A stretch of 64,000 nucleotides of DNA from Solenopsis invicta (taxonomy: Eukaryota > Arthropoda > Insecta > Hymenoptera > Formicidae). Of the stretch, positions 1 to 12,070 are shown piece by piece; position 1 is the stretch's first letter, and each line of letters begins with the position of its first letter. The stretch lies in assembly GCF_016802725.1 (NCBI RefSeq), contig NC_052664.1, positions 29,591,275 through 29,655,274 on the forward strand, read 5' to 3'. The translations under genes and the position numbers were made by a program. The notes beneath the pieces are model-generated. The model was given only the letters and a program-made list of their open reading frames with translations. It did no database searches and was not told where the DNA came from.

Positions 1-3000
1 TGCCTATCGTGCTGGTGGTAGGAGCAGACGAAACCGCTTGCAGTAGTCCCGCGAACATGCCAAAGGGATTTGGTGGATGATGCGGCGCCGTCTGAGGTGG
101 CGGTGTTGGCGATGCGGATGCCACCGACGCTGGCGTAGACGAAGCACGGGGTGTTAGATCGAGCGGGGCTCCGGATGTCGGTGGGCTAGTACTCTTCTCG
201 CTCCCGTTGTATCGATGAAAGGATGGCGACCTGGCCACATTTGTCGTCGTGGCCGTCGTCGTGATGGTCCTTACTTGGTTCTCGAGCGCCGCCAACGAAG
301 TCGAAAATATAGGAAGCGTTACATCCTTGTGCTCGGACGTATCTTCGCTTTCATGGTCCTGCTCTTCTTCGACATCGACGCTACGCCTTTCACGATTTAA
401 TTCGCACCTCTCGTCGTCCTCTCTATGATCTTGCTCCTCATCCTCCTGATCTTCTATCTCTTCGCCATGCTCCTCCATAAATCTTTGTCGGTGAGACTCC
501 TCTTTCGTTTCAATATCGCTTTCGTGTGATTGTTGCTCAATGACCGTTTGCCTGGATGGAGGGAAGCCTAAGGAGAAGCTCGCGCTAGTCGGATGTATCG
601 ATGGAAATCCTTGCGGAAGGAAAGACGCCAGCGGATGGTAACCGGGCGGGAACTCATTTACTTCTGCAGCTTGAATCTGTTCCGGGCTGAGATCAGTGGG
701 TTCTCCGGTATGAAGACGTATGTGCTGCTGCAATACGAGAGCGTTCGTGAATTTTTTGTGACACACGGGACACTGATGCAACACTCTCAGTGGTGGTTTA
801 GCTCTGTGAACTCCCATGTGAGTTTTCAGATTGCCCTTTGTCGTGAAGGCGCGACCGCAAATTTTACACTTGAAAGGACGCTCGCCGGTATGAGTGCGAT
901 AATGCATCAACAACGCGCTCTTGCATGAAAGCACTCTGTGACAAACGATGCACTGATTAGGATCGCTCAGCTTGTGCTCGATATTGTCGACTAGTTGTTG
1001 CAGCTTGGATGTCTCTGAAGTTTTCGTTATTTCGATCAAACTCTCCCAGGAATTGTCATTGCTGCCAGGTCGCGGTAATAAGGTCGAATAAATCGCCGGA
1101 TCTTTGGCTGGATCGATCATTTCATTTCCGGATGTGGTGATTGATCCTGCTTGTGTAGAAATAGGAAGGTGAGGAATTTGGTGATGGGCTGGAGGACCAG
1201 GAAACAAGATTCCAGCGAAAGATGTTTGCAGACTACCGCTACTTGCACTACTGCTGGCCGGCGATGCTCCCGGATACGCTCCGATCTGTTGGGGTAAACG
1301 ATTGATTGTACCTCTGCTCGAGAGATTTTCAGGTTGCTCCTCTGTTTCTTCGTCCACTTCCATTTCTCCGTCGCCCTCTAAACGTCCGCTGATCTTGCTG
1401 TCCATACTACAATCCTCGTATATTTGCGACTGGGATGGTGGATTCGCGGATTGGGGTGAATTGAGATATCGTCTCGTGGTCTCTTCAAAATCTTCGCTTT
1501 CTTCCTCAACGACTTCTTCCGTCTCCTCGGGTTCTCTTTTTGGTGTTATTCGCTCGGCGCCTTCCCGGCTCATCGGTCGTTGTTGATATTGTTCCTGTCC
1601 GGGTGATCTCTGTTCGAGTTTTATTTCCTCTCTCTGCTCAAGCTGCTGCTTTTGATGTTGTTGATGGAGATTGTCGTGAAAGGAATGGCGAGAATTCAAT
1701 ACGGCAACGGGAGAAGTGGGAGACGTCTGTGGAGCGGTGGTTATGGGTTTACTAAGATTCTCCGGCACATCTTGATCGTCCCGGTGATTAATAACTGGAG
1801 ATCGATAAATAGGTGTCATGTTGGATAAGGTGAGACTCAGAGGTATGGGCGGTTGTGGCGGGAGGAAACCGTGCGTTGTTGCCGGGTGAAACGAAGGGTG
1901 ATGAGAGGATGGTGGTGGTGGCGGCGGCGGCGGAGACGGCATCGGTCTCTGCCCAGAAGCGATTTGCTGTAAGAGAGGTGGGTGGTATTTATCTAAATGC
2001 TCTGGAACGGGATTTGGATTCATCTTAACGTGTGGAAATTTGGCTGTGTGCCTTTGGAAGTGGACCTTCAGGTTGCCCTTGGTCGTGAACCGACTGCCAC
2101 ATACGTTGCACTTAAAGGGTCGCTCACCTGTATGGGATCGTATGTGGATTTGTAGCGCCGAATCGCTACCGAAGACTTTGCCACAGAAGCGACATCGATG
2201 CTTGAAGAAGGGCTCGCCGCGACCACCACTTGATTTCGAATCGTAAGGAGATAGTCGCGAGCCCTTGCCTCTAAACGCGAGCTCGTCGGCCAAATTGTTG
2301 GCTAGTCCTTGACTCGCGTTATCCAATACTTCCTGGGTACGTTTCTGAAGAATGTCCAGCGTGTTTGGCTCGTGAAGCGGCGGCGGATCGGTGTTCGTTA
2401 TGATCGACGAAGCGAGGGAAGCGCTTATCGAGCAAAGCGGCGGCATTTGATGCGGCATCGGTATTTGACTGCTGGTAGTTGTGATGGCAGTTGATGTCGC
2501 GCCGGTCGAAGAGAGGGGTAGATTCAAAGGAGAAGCGCTGCTCGTCGAGGTTGGCCGTTCCTGAAGCAGATTCGGCGTCAATGGCGCCGGTGACGTTTGT
2601 TGATGATGACTCGGTGGACGAGATGAAGGAGGTGACGCGAGACTCGACAATGGTTTCGGATGAATAATCGGAGACGACGAAGCCTCTTTATTATCGGTTG
2701 GCTCCGTTGCCGTCGATTGCATTACCGATTGCCCGTGAGTAATCAATAATTGTTGCTGAAGTTGTCGAATCAGCTGTAATTGCAATACCTGTTGATTCTG
2801 AAGGGTGCACAGCGTGTTTTCCAGAAATGCCAGGTCTTGTAGCGCCGCTTCGCTGTCTGCCCCGGTGAGGGCAGTGGCTGCGAACTGGGCGACCGCCACT
2901 TTTGTATTTTGAAGGGCTTCAAGGGTGACGTGACTAGTTCCAGCAGGTGGAAATATAGCAGTAGGTAGGCCGCTCTCCACAAAGTTATTATTGTTCTCCG

Positions 3001-3207
3001 CGTCCTGTCGATGATGAATCTGTTTGCGCGAACCCTCCTCGTCCTCGTCCTGCTCGTCTTGCTCATCGATACCTTCTTCCTCATCCTCTTCCATAGGATC
3101 ATCGTCACCCTGATGAGATCTCGTCGCTGTGAGATCCACGGCTTCCTCGCCACCTCCTCCTCCACCACCGCTCTCTTCACCGTCTGATGTAAAGTCATTT
3201 TCTTCTC
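1..3207 (-). CDS. sal: Spalt (SALL-family) C2H2 zinc-finger transcription factor, coding exon 2, partial (runs off the left edge)
   Basis: Nuclear DNA-binding repressor of the Spalt/SALL family. Reading from 3207 leftward, one frame stays open for 1,068 codons to the edge. Residue numbers count from the exon 1 start. An acidic stretch (about residues 60-95) is followed by a Gln-rich helix (about 160-192) like the family's oligomerisation segment. Fingers 1-2 lie at residues 374-422 (CRFC...HIRSH, CNVCGSRFTTKGNLKVH) joined by HTGERPF. Fingers 3-5 lie at residues 788-868 (CIVC, CKICGRAFTTKGNLKTH, CPVCHKKFTNALVLQQH) and are followed by TGEPTDLSPEQIQAAE, a Spalt signature. Between the clusters are polyproline, Gln-rich stretches and an IKLE motif near residue 565 that could be a SUMO site. 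LDLTPR near the left edge is also conserved in fly Salm. The family's last finger pair should lie off-window. The exon starts after a pyrimidine-rich TTGCAG acceptor, and the phase-1 junction matches exon 1. The family assignment is certain; paralog (salm or salr-like) is not resolved. Confidence 0.97.
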
Positions 3208-3226
3208 CTGCAAAAGAAAATAATGA
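3208..3226 (-). other. sal: Splice acceptor of sal exon 2
   Basis: A T-rich tract running into TTTTCTTTTGCAG precedes GAGAAGAAAATGAC. The open frame begins right at this junction, and the phase complements exon 1. Confidence 0.88.
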
Positions 3227-5931
3227 AAATTGATAAATAATATTTTTCATATTATTTTATCTATCTATTACTAATATCTGAATTATATATACATATTCAT
3301 TAATATTTTCAACGATTACATAAATTTACTTTTATAAATGCATGTTTAATAGATTTCATGTGCCACCAAAAGTTAATATACTTTTCACATTACATGCGAA
3401 TATGCGTAAGCTGATAGCTATACGACATTAAAATGAGGGCAGATACATCAGCACCTGTGTTTTTAAAGTTTCACTCGGCACGATTAACATGAGCGCCAAG
3501 GTTAACATGAAAGATAAGTTGACATCCCATATACATATTACACTCAGGATGTACAACGAAAACGGAATTCTTAATGATGATGATATAGGCAAGTTTCCGG
3601 TTCTTTATATTGAAATATATTCTTTATATACAATAAAAAAATCGTATATTTTTATACAGAGAAAAAAGAACAAAGAAAATTAACGAATAAATTTCTATTT
3701 CTTAAACGATCTGCGACGTCTTAATGTATTACAATATATATTTATTTTGTAAAATATAATCCATTTTTACATTTTTTTTTAGAAACTAGTGCAATAATAC
3801 AAAAATTAATAAATTATGTATGTATATGCATGTACATATGTGTAATACTTTTTTCTTTCAAGAGAAGATTAAGATGATAATATCAATTAAAATAAAAAGT
3901 AACTTATGAAACCAAATATTGTAGTTTTATTTGAATATAAAATAAAGCTTATTGTTAATTGCTTAATTATATTGTCAATCAAATTTGTGACACGCGGATT
4001 CCTCGATTCAATATGCATGCAAGTAAATCAGTTAAAAAATTTCACTTGCAATACTTTAACACTTCGTTAAAGATAGAGATAATTTATTTAGATAAAGAAC
4101 GAATAATAAGGACTTAAATACTTAGAAATATACCACAACAGACAGAATTTAGAAATACGCTAGTTAAAATAACGATTCTGTCTCTCTAGATGAAATATTA
4201 ATGAACTTCTACTAAACAACTTGGGCGAATAAAGACATATTTATTATATCGAAATCCATTGAAATCCGTTGAATTATTTGCTTAAACTTAATTATGATAT
4301 TTAAGTATTGTATGACATCACTGAAAAGAACTTGATTTGTCCAATCAATCTCGATCTGCTGTTTAAACTTGACAAAAACGATCCATTTTTAATACGAATT
4401 GTGTCATGGTGAAGATGGTGAAGAATGGATGACAAATCGACGTCAATGTCGAACAAAATGCATACAGAAGATGCCAGAAAAATTCTAGATAATATGTCAT
4501 AAGATATCCAAAGACCTTTATTCGAAGAAACTCACAATGTACAACTAATCGAGTTGGAAAGACGTGTAAATGGCGTTGGAAAATCGTGTATTGTGAAGCA
4601 AACAGCCAAATATTTATAAACTGTATTTGATATTTATATCATTAAATATTTATATCGATTTATATTTTGTATAATTTATATATGTTATATTCAACTCATA
4701 AACAATAGGTCGCGATTGTGTAAAGAGTTGTTAAGCGACTTCTTCTTGACTTGAGACAGGTATTTTTTTTTCGTACCACGACCTGACTTAGGCCGACTGA
4801 TGCACATAAATGTAAGTGGCCTAAAAATCATCCCCAATAAACGATTAAAAAAAAAATAAATGTGACACATTCATCCCAAAAGTATCATAGGTCTACATGG
4901 TTTAAGTTTCGTTGGAGGCCTATTTTAGGCAAGGGCGTTCGAATGAATCTCGTAAATTATCCCATTGAATTTTGACGTTAAATTTATTATTACGACTTTA
5001 GAATACTAAATAGACTGATTGTACGAAAAACTTATATAAAATTATATATAAAATTATAATTATAATCAATAATCGGTTATAATTATAATCAATAATTACA
5101 GTTTACGGTTGCTCTTGAGGCGGAATGTTAGCACGGTAGCACTTAAAAATTTCATACATCCGGTTCATTGTTTATAAGGAAGTAAAGTCTATTTAGAACA
5201 ATGCGCCAGACCTCATATTTCTTCCGACCTTTTATAGAAAATTGTAACTTGACAAAAGTGTCCTGCCTTGTGTTCCTCTATTGTTCTTATGACGTAAATC
5301 CTTCGTAATCTTTACAGGATTCTCTTAAAGAAATTAATAAATATGTTAAAAAATTTTTTCTTAATTCTGAGAATTTGGAAAATGCCGAGAAAATCTCATT
5401 TTTCTCGTTGAAGAAAATAGGAACTTTCTCGAAAAAGAATAGTAAAGCTATCTGAAAAATACACAGTTTCATTAAAGTATCTAAAAATTTAGCTAGATGT
5501 AGATCTGAAAATAATTTTGTTGAAACCGTCAAAATAATTATGTAGGGCGTTTAAGTTGATTGCTCGAATATCAAAACTTCTTGCAATATTGTTCACCATG
5601 TTTGAGTGTCCTATATAATTGTTTTGTAACGGAGAGTTTAACAAACAAAAATTATTTTTGTATCTAACTAAATTTGTAGATATATCAACAAAACTGTTTT
5701 TTACAAAACATGTAATAATTGAAAAGATAATTGGACAAAATGATCAAAACGTTATCCAAGTTTTTAATACTTTGTACGCATTTAATTCTGTTGCACCATT
5801 TGACTGAAACAAACTAAGCCTACGGACTGAGCCATATTTTTTATCGTACACACGTATCGCGCGATATGAAAGTAAAATTATTATTAAAGTCACAGTATTT
5901 TGTATGTTTTATTTTTATTCTTGTACTCTCA
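3227..5931. other. AT-rich intron spacer, no gene seen
   Basis: AT-rich non-coding DNA. At about 4,740-4,850 a stretch ending CCCCAATAAACGATT plus an A run looks like the polyadenylated 3' end of an old retroposon (weak). AT-rich tandem ATAATTATAATC-type repeats occur at about 5,038-5,098. A repeat arm at 5,463-5,525 is listed separately. The short frames have no recognisable product. Confidence 0.6.
5463..5525. repeat. Single arm of a repeat family shared with 7,538-7,712
   Basis: The run containing AAAGTATCTAAAAATTTAGC and GATCTGAAAATAATTTTGTT matches both arms of the inverted repeat at 7.5-7.7 kb, and the similarity continues into CGTCAAAATAATTATGTAGG. This is probably a truncated copy of the same element. 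Confidence 0.55.
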
Positions 5932-6174
5932 GCGGCAACATGCCATCAACAGACTGTAACATTAAAATTGGTGATACTGTATCGTCGGCAGACCGCAAAA
6001 TGTTAAATTTACATATTAAATTTTCCTTTAAATTTCCTCTAACAGAAAGTAAGAAGATTTGACTTTTAACTAAAAAAGATTGACCAATTCAATATTTTTT
6101 TCCACGATTAATTTTCCAAACTTTTTACGTATCATCGCGCAAATGTTGACGGTCTATCGACGGCACATTACCAC
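5932..6174. mobile_element. Inverted-repeat element, MITE-like
   Basis: About 45 bases at the left (GCGGCAACATGCCATCAA...) match the reverse complement of the right end (GTGGTAATGTGCCGTCGA...) at roughly three quarters of positions. A third partial copy of the core lies near 5,983. The interior is AT-rich without coding capacity. An old non-autonomous DNA transposon is the likeliest source. I see no clear target-site duplication. Confidence 0.5.
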
Positions 6175-6189
6175 TGCGATATAAGAATA

Positions 6190-6750
6190 ATGAACTTTCT
6201 TAAAAACAAAATACTTTAACAAAGATAGTTTTAGCTATCTCTTGTAAACAAATAAAAACAGATCATTTAAAAACAGGTGACTTGAAAATAATATTTAAAT
6301 ATATTCCCAAAACACATAACGTTTCGAGATAATGAAAACTAACGATTCGCTGTTGGATTATTTATTTAACTAAAAATATATACTTATTTTACAAATTTTC
6401 TTGTCGTATAAAATTTAAGTAATTATTTCAAGATTTCAATGTTAAGCAAATAAATAAGTAGGCCTACTAGGTACTTGTCCGCGTAGTAACTTATGATTCT
6501 TCTTCAATCTGGGAGTGCGCAGCTTCAAAGGATCCATTATTCGCCATTTCATACACTTATCGCTTCCAGTAGGTTTTTTGATTTCATCTTGCTCGTACAT
6601 TTCACACATAAAATATAGCACTGATTGATACAAAGATACTTATTATTAAAAATAATGATAACAATTTGCATATTGCCGGAAATCGGCAGAACGCTAGTAT
6701 TATAAGATAAAAATGAAAGAGAAAGAAAAACGAAAAAAAAAAAAAAATAC
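6190..6750. other. AT-rich intron spacer, no gene seen
   Basis: No coding potential, RNA gene or clear repeat other than an A run near 6,730-6,747. Confidence 0.6.
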
Positions 6751-6859
6751 CTAAGATTACTTATTTGAGTAGAATAACGTATTAGAAATATTTGGATTAA
6801 TTATGACAAATTTAGTCGATCGTGTCATCGTACGAGTAAGGACGGAAACCAACTGGTGT

Positions 6860-7480
6860 CTTGTAAAGAACCAATCCCTTGAGTATACGAGCGACCATCT
6901 ACAGACCCCACCATCACCGACGGCGACGGTGGCAGCAGCGGCGATTTCCTCTGTGTTCCACCACTCCGGATATACCACGGCGTGAACTTCCACCACCACT
7001 GGTCTCTCCGTGCCTCGGTTATGACATGGAAGGCGGCGCGGTTCATAAATCAGGGGGAAAGGGGGCGGCGCTTGCACGAGCCACTCACCGTCGAGTTATT
7101 AATTATTATCCAGTGCGCCGGGCGCGCGATACCCTGCCGTCGACGAGCCGCCTCGCGCCACCGCCTACGCCGCCGCGTTTAACCCTCCTATCCCCCAGAT
7201 GTTCGCCAGCGGGTGGTCCGGAATCGCGGCGCCGCGCCGCACCACGCCGCGCCGATTTGCGCTCGATTTTGCCCGCAGCGCGCGTCGCGTTAGATTCCAG
7301 CCATTTCGCGCGCGATTCCAACAATAAATTGTGGCCCGCGAGTAAATTCGGCCGTTGCGCTTCCGCGATTTCCGAAAGATAACACGGAATTGCGCGATAA
7401 TCGATTCCACGTGACCTTCGTCGTGTGAGATAGCTACGTGGCCACACGATCGCGGTTCTCCAGATTGCAGTTGCAACCAC
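6860..7480. promoter_or_regulatory. CpG-rich intronic island
   Basis: GC- and CpG-rich block sharply bounded by AT-rich DNA, with overlapping open frames on both strands that encode only compositionally biased peptides. It includes the stretch AACAATAAATTGTGG near 7,319-7,333. Candidate enhancer of sal, from composition only. Confidence 0.35.
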
Positions 7481-7537
7481 CAAAATCTTTTTGACTTCGC
7501 ATATCACGAAGAAGAACTGACTTCATATATCTTACGG

Positions 7538-7712
7538 AAAGAAAGATTTGCTAAAGTATCTCAAAATTTTGCCAGATACAGTTCTGACAATAATTTTATT
7601 AGTATTAGACTGTCAAAATAATTACATAGGACGCATAAGCATGATAAACAAAATTATTTTCAAATCTTCATCTGAATTTTTAGATGTTTTAGCAAAATTG
7701 TTCTTTTCGTAA
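7538..7712. mobile_element. Palindromic MITE-like element
   Basis: The left arm (TTTGCTAAAGTATCTCAAAATTTTG...) and the reverse complement of the right arm (TTTTGCTAAAACATCTAAAAA...) align over about 60 bases. The spacer is short, so it could fold into one long hairpin. A related arm occurs at 5,463-5,525. Confidence 0.6.
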
Positions 7713-9890
7713 TAACAAAAAAAAAAAAAATAGATGGATGAGTTTTGGAAAGCGTTGTTTTTGTCACCTCGTTATTAAAGTGAAATTGTTATTGAATTAT
7801 TGAATTTCTTTATTATAAGTAGAAAATAAACAATTTAGAAGTGGGAAAAAAAAGAAAAAGGTAGATAATAATATATAATATAAATAGATGTGATAAACGA
7901 GGCGAAAGTTACATATATCAAATTTTATGAAGAAGGTCTTTTCTAAAGTGAGGTCAAATTGTATAAGGGACGCAGCCCACCTGAGTCCTAGTCATCATAT
8001 ATTTTATCGGAACAAAAGATGTGTCTCGCTTGTGTGGTCGCTTGAGCTTCTAAACAGGCTGAATAAAACATTATCCTTCATATTAATAAAAAAATGTTTA
8101 ATTTGATTATCACTAATTAATATGTTTTATAGTCTATATTTTATAGTGTAATCAGAATTTCGCTTACTAAAATGAGATTATAAAATTATTCAATTACTAC
8201 ATTTTGATAGATTTTATGTGTAAATTACGTACATATGGTGTCTAGCGATCCTTAAATGTCCTTGAATCATGGAATTGAAATTTAAGGCATTCTGAAAAAT
8301 TCCTGGAAAAACCGTGGAATTTCAGGATTGACCTAGAATTCCCGTTATTTTTTTTTAAATTAAAAAAATGGAATCTGTGATCTATTTTGTTTGCAATATG
8401 GATACGGTAAAAAGGAGGGATTGCAAAAGAAAAGACGAAAAAATTGCATGGTATTGAAGAGTTAAAGAAATACGATAAACTTATGAAAGAATTAAAAAAT
8501 TAAGAAAAAAATTATTTGATAAAGTTTTAAAAGCAAATTTAAACATTGAAAATTAAATTGATAGTTTATAATGAAACGACAGTAAGTTTATAATTTTTAA
8601 TTTTAAATTTTAATTTTAAAAGTGCAATATGGCAAGTTACTAGTAAAAAACTTAAATTTAATGTTTTAAATTATAATATAGAATATAGCAGAGAAATTAT
8701 TATTTGTAATGAATATTTGTCTGATATTTTTATAAAGCAATAAATAATATTGTTGCAAATTTGTTTACGTTTTTTAATTAATTTGTTATATAGAATTCTA
8801 ATTTAAATACAGAATATAATATTATCAATGAAAACTAAGTAATGAAAATTAATTGATCTAAAAAAAGCAAAAATTTTTACCCTGGAGTGTCTTGAAAACA
8901 TCGAATATTGAATTGACCATACGTCGCTACACTATGGTACATTACGAGGGCATTCACCTTTTTGGCCTTGACCTAAAATTTTCTTTCGGGTTTCGTTTGA
9001 AAAGGAAAATGTGCTGCCTGCGTGATACAAATCTTTACTAGGAGAATTCTCTATTATTATTTTTTTTGTAAAGAAATATCGTAACATCTGTAATATAATG
9101 ATATTCAAAGATATGCAATATGGCGATAGATATAAATGCATAATACTTTAATTATTTGAATAAACATATAATTTTTTTTAGACACTATATATAGAGATAG
9201 GTGTGTAAGGAGTAATTCTGAATATACTGTGCATAGATTATATATTATGACTATAATGTCTCGCATCTGTATTTCAGAAAAAATTTGAAATAATAAAAAA
9301 CCACGAAATACAATCATTTCGAAGGGGGACTTTTTTAAGGAAGGGATGGGGATGAGAGGGTAGAATATAATGCTCTAGAAACAAGTTTTTCAGCGAAAAT
9401 GTTTTTCACGAGACACTATGACCGACATAGATGTCTTCGTTTGATCTTTTACCGTTACCTAATATAGTGTCCGTAACGGATCTTTTCCCCGTGACAAAAT
9501 ATAAAATGGCATGTGACATTTTTCTTCAAAACGAGCAAAGGAATTTTACGACTTTACGATAAATGTGATTTAAAAACATAACTAAAGAACGAAGCTATGT
9601 TGCCATAACTTATAGATAACGAAATAAGAATATAAGTATGTCATGCATAATGGATGACGAGGATGACCAGAACGAATAGCAACATAGCGGTATGAACAGG
9701 ATGAATCCCAAGGAAGATACAAAATAGAAATCAGCTAGATTTTCAATGACAGCTACATGCTGCACGACACGCAACGTTAGGCAACAAAATATTAGAAATT
9801 TGACATTGTAATGAGATTTTAAAATTCAACTTTTCTATGTAGACATAAAATAATAGCTGCCTATTTTAAAGAGCGTTTCGCCTCAAGTAT
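7713..9890. other. AT-rich intron spacer, no gene seen
   Basis: Mostly A/T with homopolymer runs. Short frames (for example near 8,932-9,317) have AT-driven composition and no recognisable product. Confidence 0.6.
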
Positions 9891-9897
9891 TTTCTTA

Positions 9898-10054
9898 AGC
9901 CCGATTTTCCATTATCTGGTTAACTTATGGTTAAACTTAACTTGAAGTTTTAGCCAGTAAGCTTCACCTATGGCATCATCATGGATGAAGCCCACTGAAT
10001 AAAGCATCAGGTAAAATTTAACCATCAGTTAATCAGATAATGAAAAACCGAGCC
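9898..10054. mobile_element. 157-bp MITE with TTA target-site duplication (PIF/Harbinger-like)
   Basis: The left terminus AGCCCGATTTTCCATTATCT and the reverse complement of the right terminus GGCTCGGTTTTTCATTATCT match for about 45 bases, continuing through GGTTAACTTATGGTTAA versus GATTAACTGATGGTTAA. TTA flanks both ends (9,895-9,897 and 10,055-10,057), the 3-bp duplication typical of PIF/Harbinger elements. There is no transposase, so it is non-autonomous. Confidence 0.75.
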
Positions 10055-10592
10055 TTAGAAATTTGTAAAAATTAACCGTATACCAAAATTTGAGTAATAT
10101 GAGAAAAGCAATATTTCATCATGTTAATGGCAAACCTAAATTTATTACAAATGAAAGTGAAAGTTTACAGTGAACGCCATTTGACGATTCTCTTTTTGTA
10201 ATATTATTTACTTGGCAATATCTTCATATTATACACAAATGTTTTAAATATATCGAAATCACGCTATTGTAAATATTAGAACGATGTAATGTAGTATACT
10301 GTTGAAACGCAGCAAAATTTAATATAATTAATGTAACAAAAGCAAATTTCAAGCGGGTATTAAAAAAATTTAATGTTGTCAAAAATGCATTAAATTTCAT
10401 GCACTTTTCAGTAATAGATACAACATCAAATTTAATGTGTTTGTGCAATAACTTAAAAATATATTGAATTTTATTACTTTATTTTTAACATTATAGATGC
10501 TTGATATTCTCATTGATATTTTCATCACTTATTATTCATTTACTCACTCATTAATTATAGCGCACATATATTTCGCACAACGCACACTAAAA

Positions 10593-10769
10593 AAACGATT
10601 TTGTTGCAAATATAGATATGAAAATAATTATGTTGGGTCATAAAAATAATTACTAACTATTACCAAATTTAACAATAGTTACCAAATGTTTTTTTTCAAG
10701 CCAATGTGATTATTTTAATGCTTCAGAGATAATTATTTCATATGTGTATTCATATCTGTAAAATCGTTC
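10593..10769. mobile_element. Inverted-repeat MITE-like element
   Basis: The ends ACGATTTTGTTGCAAATATA and the reverse complement ACGATTTTACAGATATGAAT continue into a shared ATGAAAATAATTAT-type stretch (about 40 bases imperfect). The interior is AT-rich and non-coding. Confidence 0.55.
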
Positions 10770-10779
10770 TTTCCATTTC

Positions 10780-11354
10780 TTTCAATGCAAGTAGCGAGTG
10801 GAAGATGTTGCTTGTACATTGCCAACTGCGCCCGCGTGATTTCGCTCTCTCATCGAAGTGAGCGTTACTCATCCTGTATCTGGATTCGAGTTCGCGATGA
10901 AAGGTACGGATCATGTGTCGTACGGATTAAAGGAATTCTTAGCTGCGTATCTTCCTCGTGGAGTGCAAGGTCGGGGCTGTCGGGCTGTGCGAACGAGGTC
11001 GGTCGATGAGTGTCAACGACTGAAGAATCGGCGCGGGGGTCGTTGCTCTTCTCTCAATTTCGAGCCGCGCGTGTGGCGAATCACTACCGGCGACTCACGG
11101 CGCATCGGCGTCGAATACGGGAAGGATCTCCCGTATTCGCATTGACGGGGTCGAGTCTCGTTTAAATAAGTTAACAGTGGCGAGCGAAGACGAAGCGGAT
11201 CGGCGGGTGGAGAAAGGGAGACGATGAGGAAAAGGGCGAGTGACGCGGACCGATGAGAATGAGAAAGAGAGGAGAGAGAGAGAGAGAGAGAGAGACGAAT
11301 ACAAGAGAGGATACTGAGAGAGCGAGAGGGAGAAAAGTGAAAAGGGACTGAGAA

Positions 11355-11396
<42 letters not shown>

Positions 11397-12070
11397 GGCA
11401 GAGAGGAAGAGCAGGGGGAGAGCGAGAGAAGCCGAACCAGGGGAAATTGCACATGGCGCCTCGCGATTGGCTCGCACCTGTCTCCTCGGACCGCCCTCCT
11501 TCAACCCCGATCGCGCGCGCGAGACGTGCCTACGTACATAATACGCTTTCTTGCTCGTTGCATATAGTACGTGGCGTATCAGACGCGTGTATGCAACGGC
11601 GCACACTTTCTCACAGGTGCACGGGCATTGTGCGGCAAGGTGTTCGTGCTACGGAGCCGTGTAATGAACCACCACTACCACCGTCAGCACCACACCACCA
11701 TCGGCATCACCGCCGCCACCGCCGCTTTACTCCTACTCCCTCCACCACCGAAGAAGCTCGTCGAGTCGCTTGGGAGCCGGAACTAAGTGGGGGCGAGTCG
11801 CGGCGGAAGGTTCTCTTCGTCGCGCGGGTGAGGAAAGGACGGACGATGGTATATATTATACTTTTGTACAGAGAGAGAGAAAGAGAGACTGTGCACGCGC
11901 GCACGAGGGAGGAGGACGTAGGGAAAGGGTGGTAGGCAGGCATAGCCGCGGTTACACACGGTTAATCTATCTCCGGGTAGACACTAAAGCGCAAGATGGA
12001 AGTCTCCTTCCATTGCGATTGCCATATTTGCAACTGGGAGCGCATCGAGCGCTCTAGCATCGATTGTCGG
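10780..12070. promoter_or_regulatory. CpG-rich intronic island with GA microsatellites
   Basis: GC-rich block containing (GA)n at 11,272-11,295 and 11,360-11,393 and CCACCA/CCGCCA triplets at about 11,665-11,755. Open frames across it are Ser/Leu or Arg/Glu runs from the GA tracts. Candidate enhancer region; there is no gene evidence. Confidence 0.35.
11272..11393. repeat. (GA)n microsatellites
   Basis: Two GA runs (about 24 and 34 bases) separated by GA-rich sequence. They are potential GAGA-factor-like sites. Confidence 0.95.

Noticed and set aside
593..928. Plus-strand frames antisense to sal (also 2,040-2,246, 1,302-1,586)
   Set aside because: They are shadows of the minus-strand zinc-finger exon, whose frame is uninterrupted and homologous.
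4740..4860. Polyadenylated retroposon 3' end
   Set aside because: AATAAA followed by an A run is suggestive, but with no coding remnant or target duplication it stays only a remark in the spacer entry.
11013..11606. 197-codon minus-strand frame, Ser/Leu-rich
   Set aside because: It is generated by two GA tracts; three overlapping frames on the same strand show the same bias.
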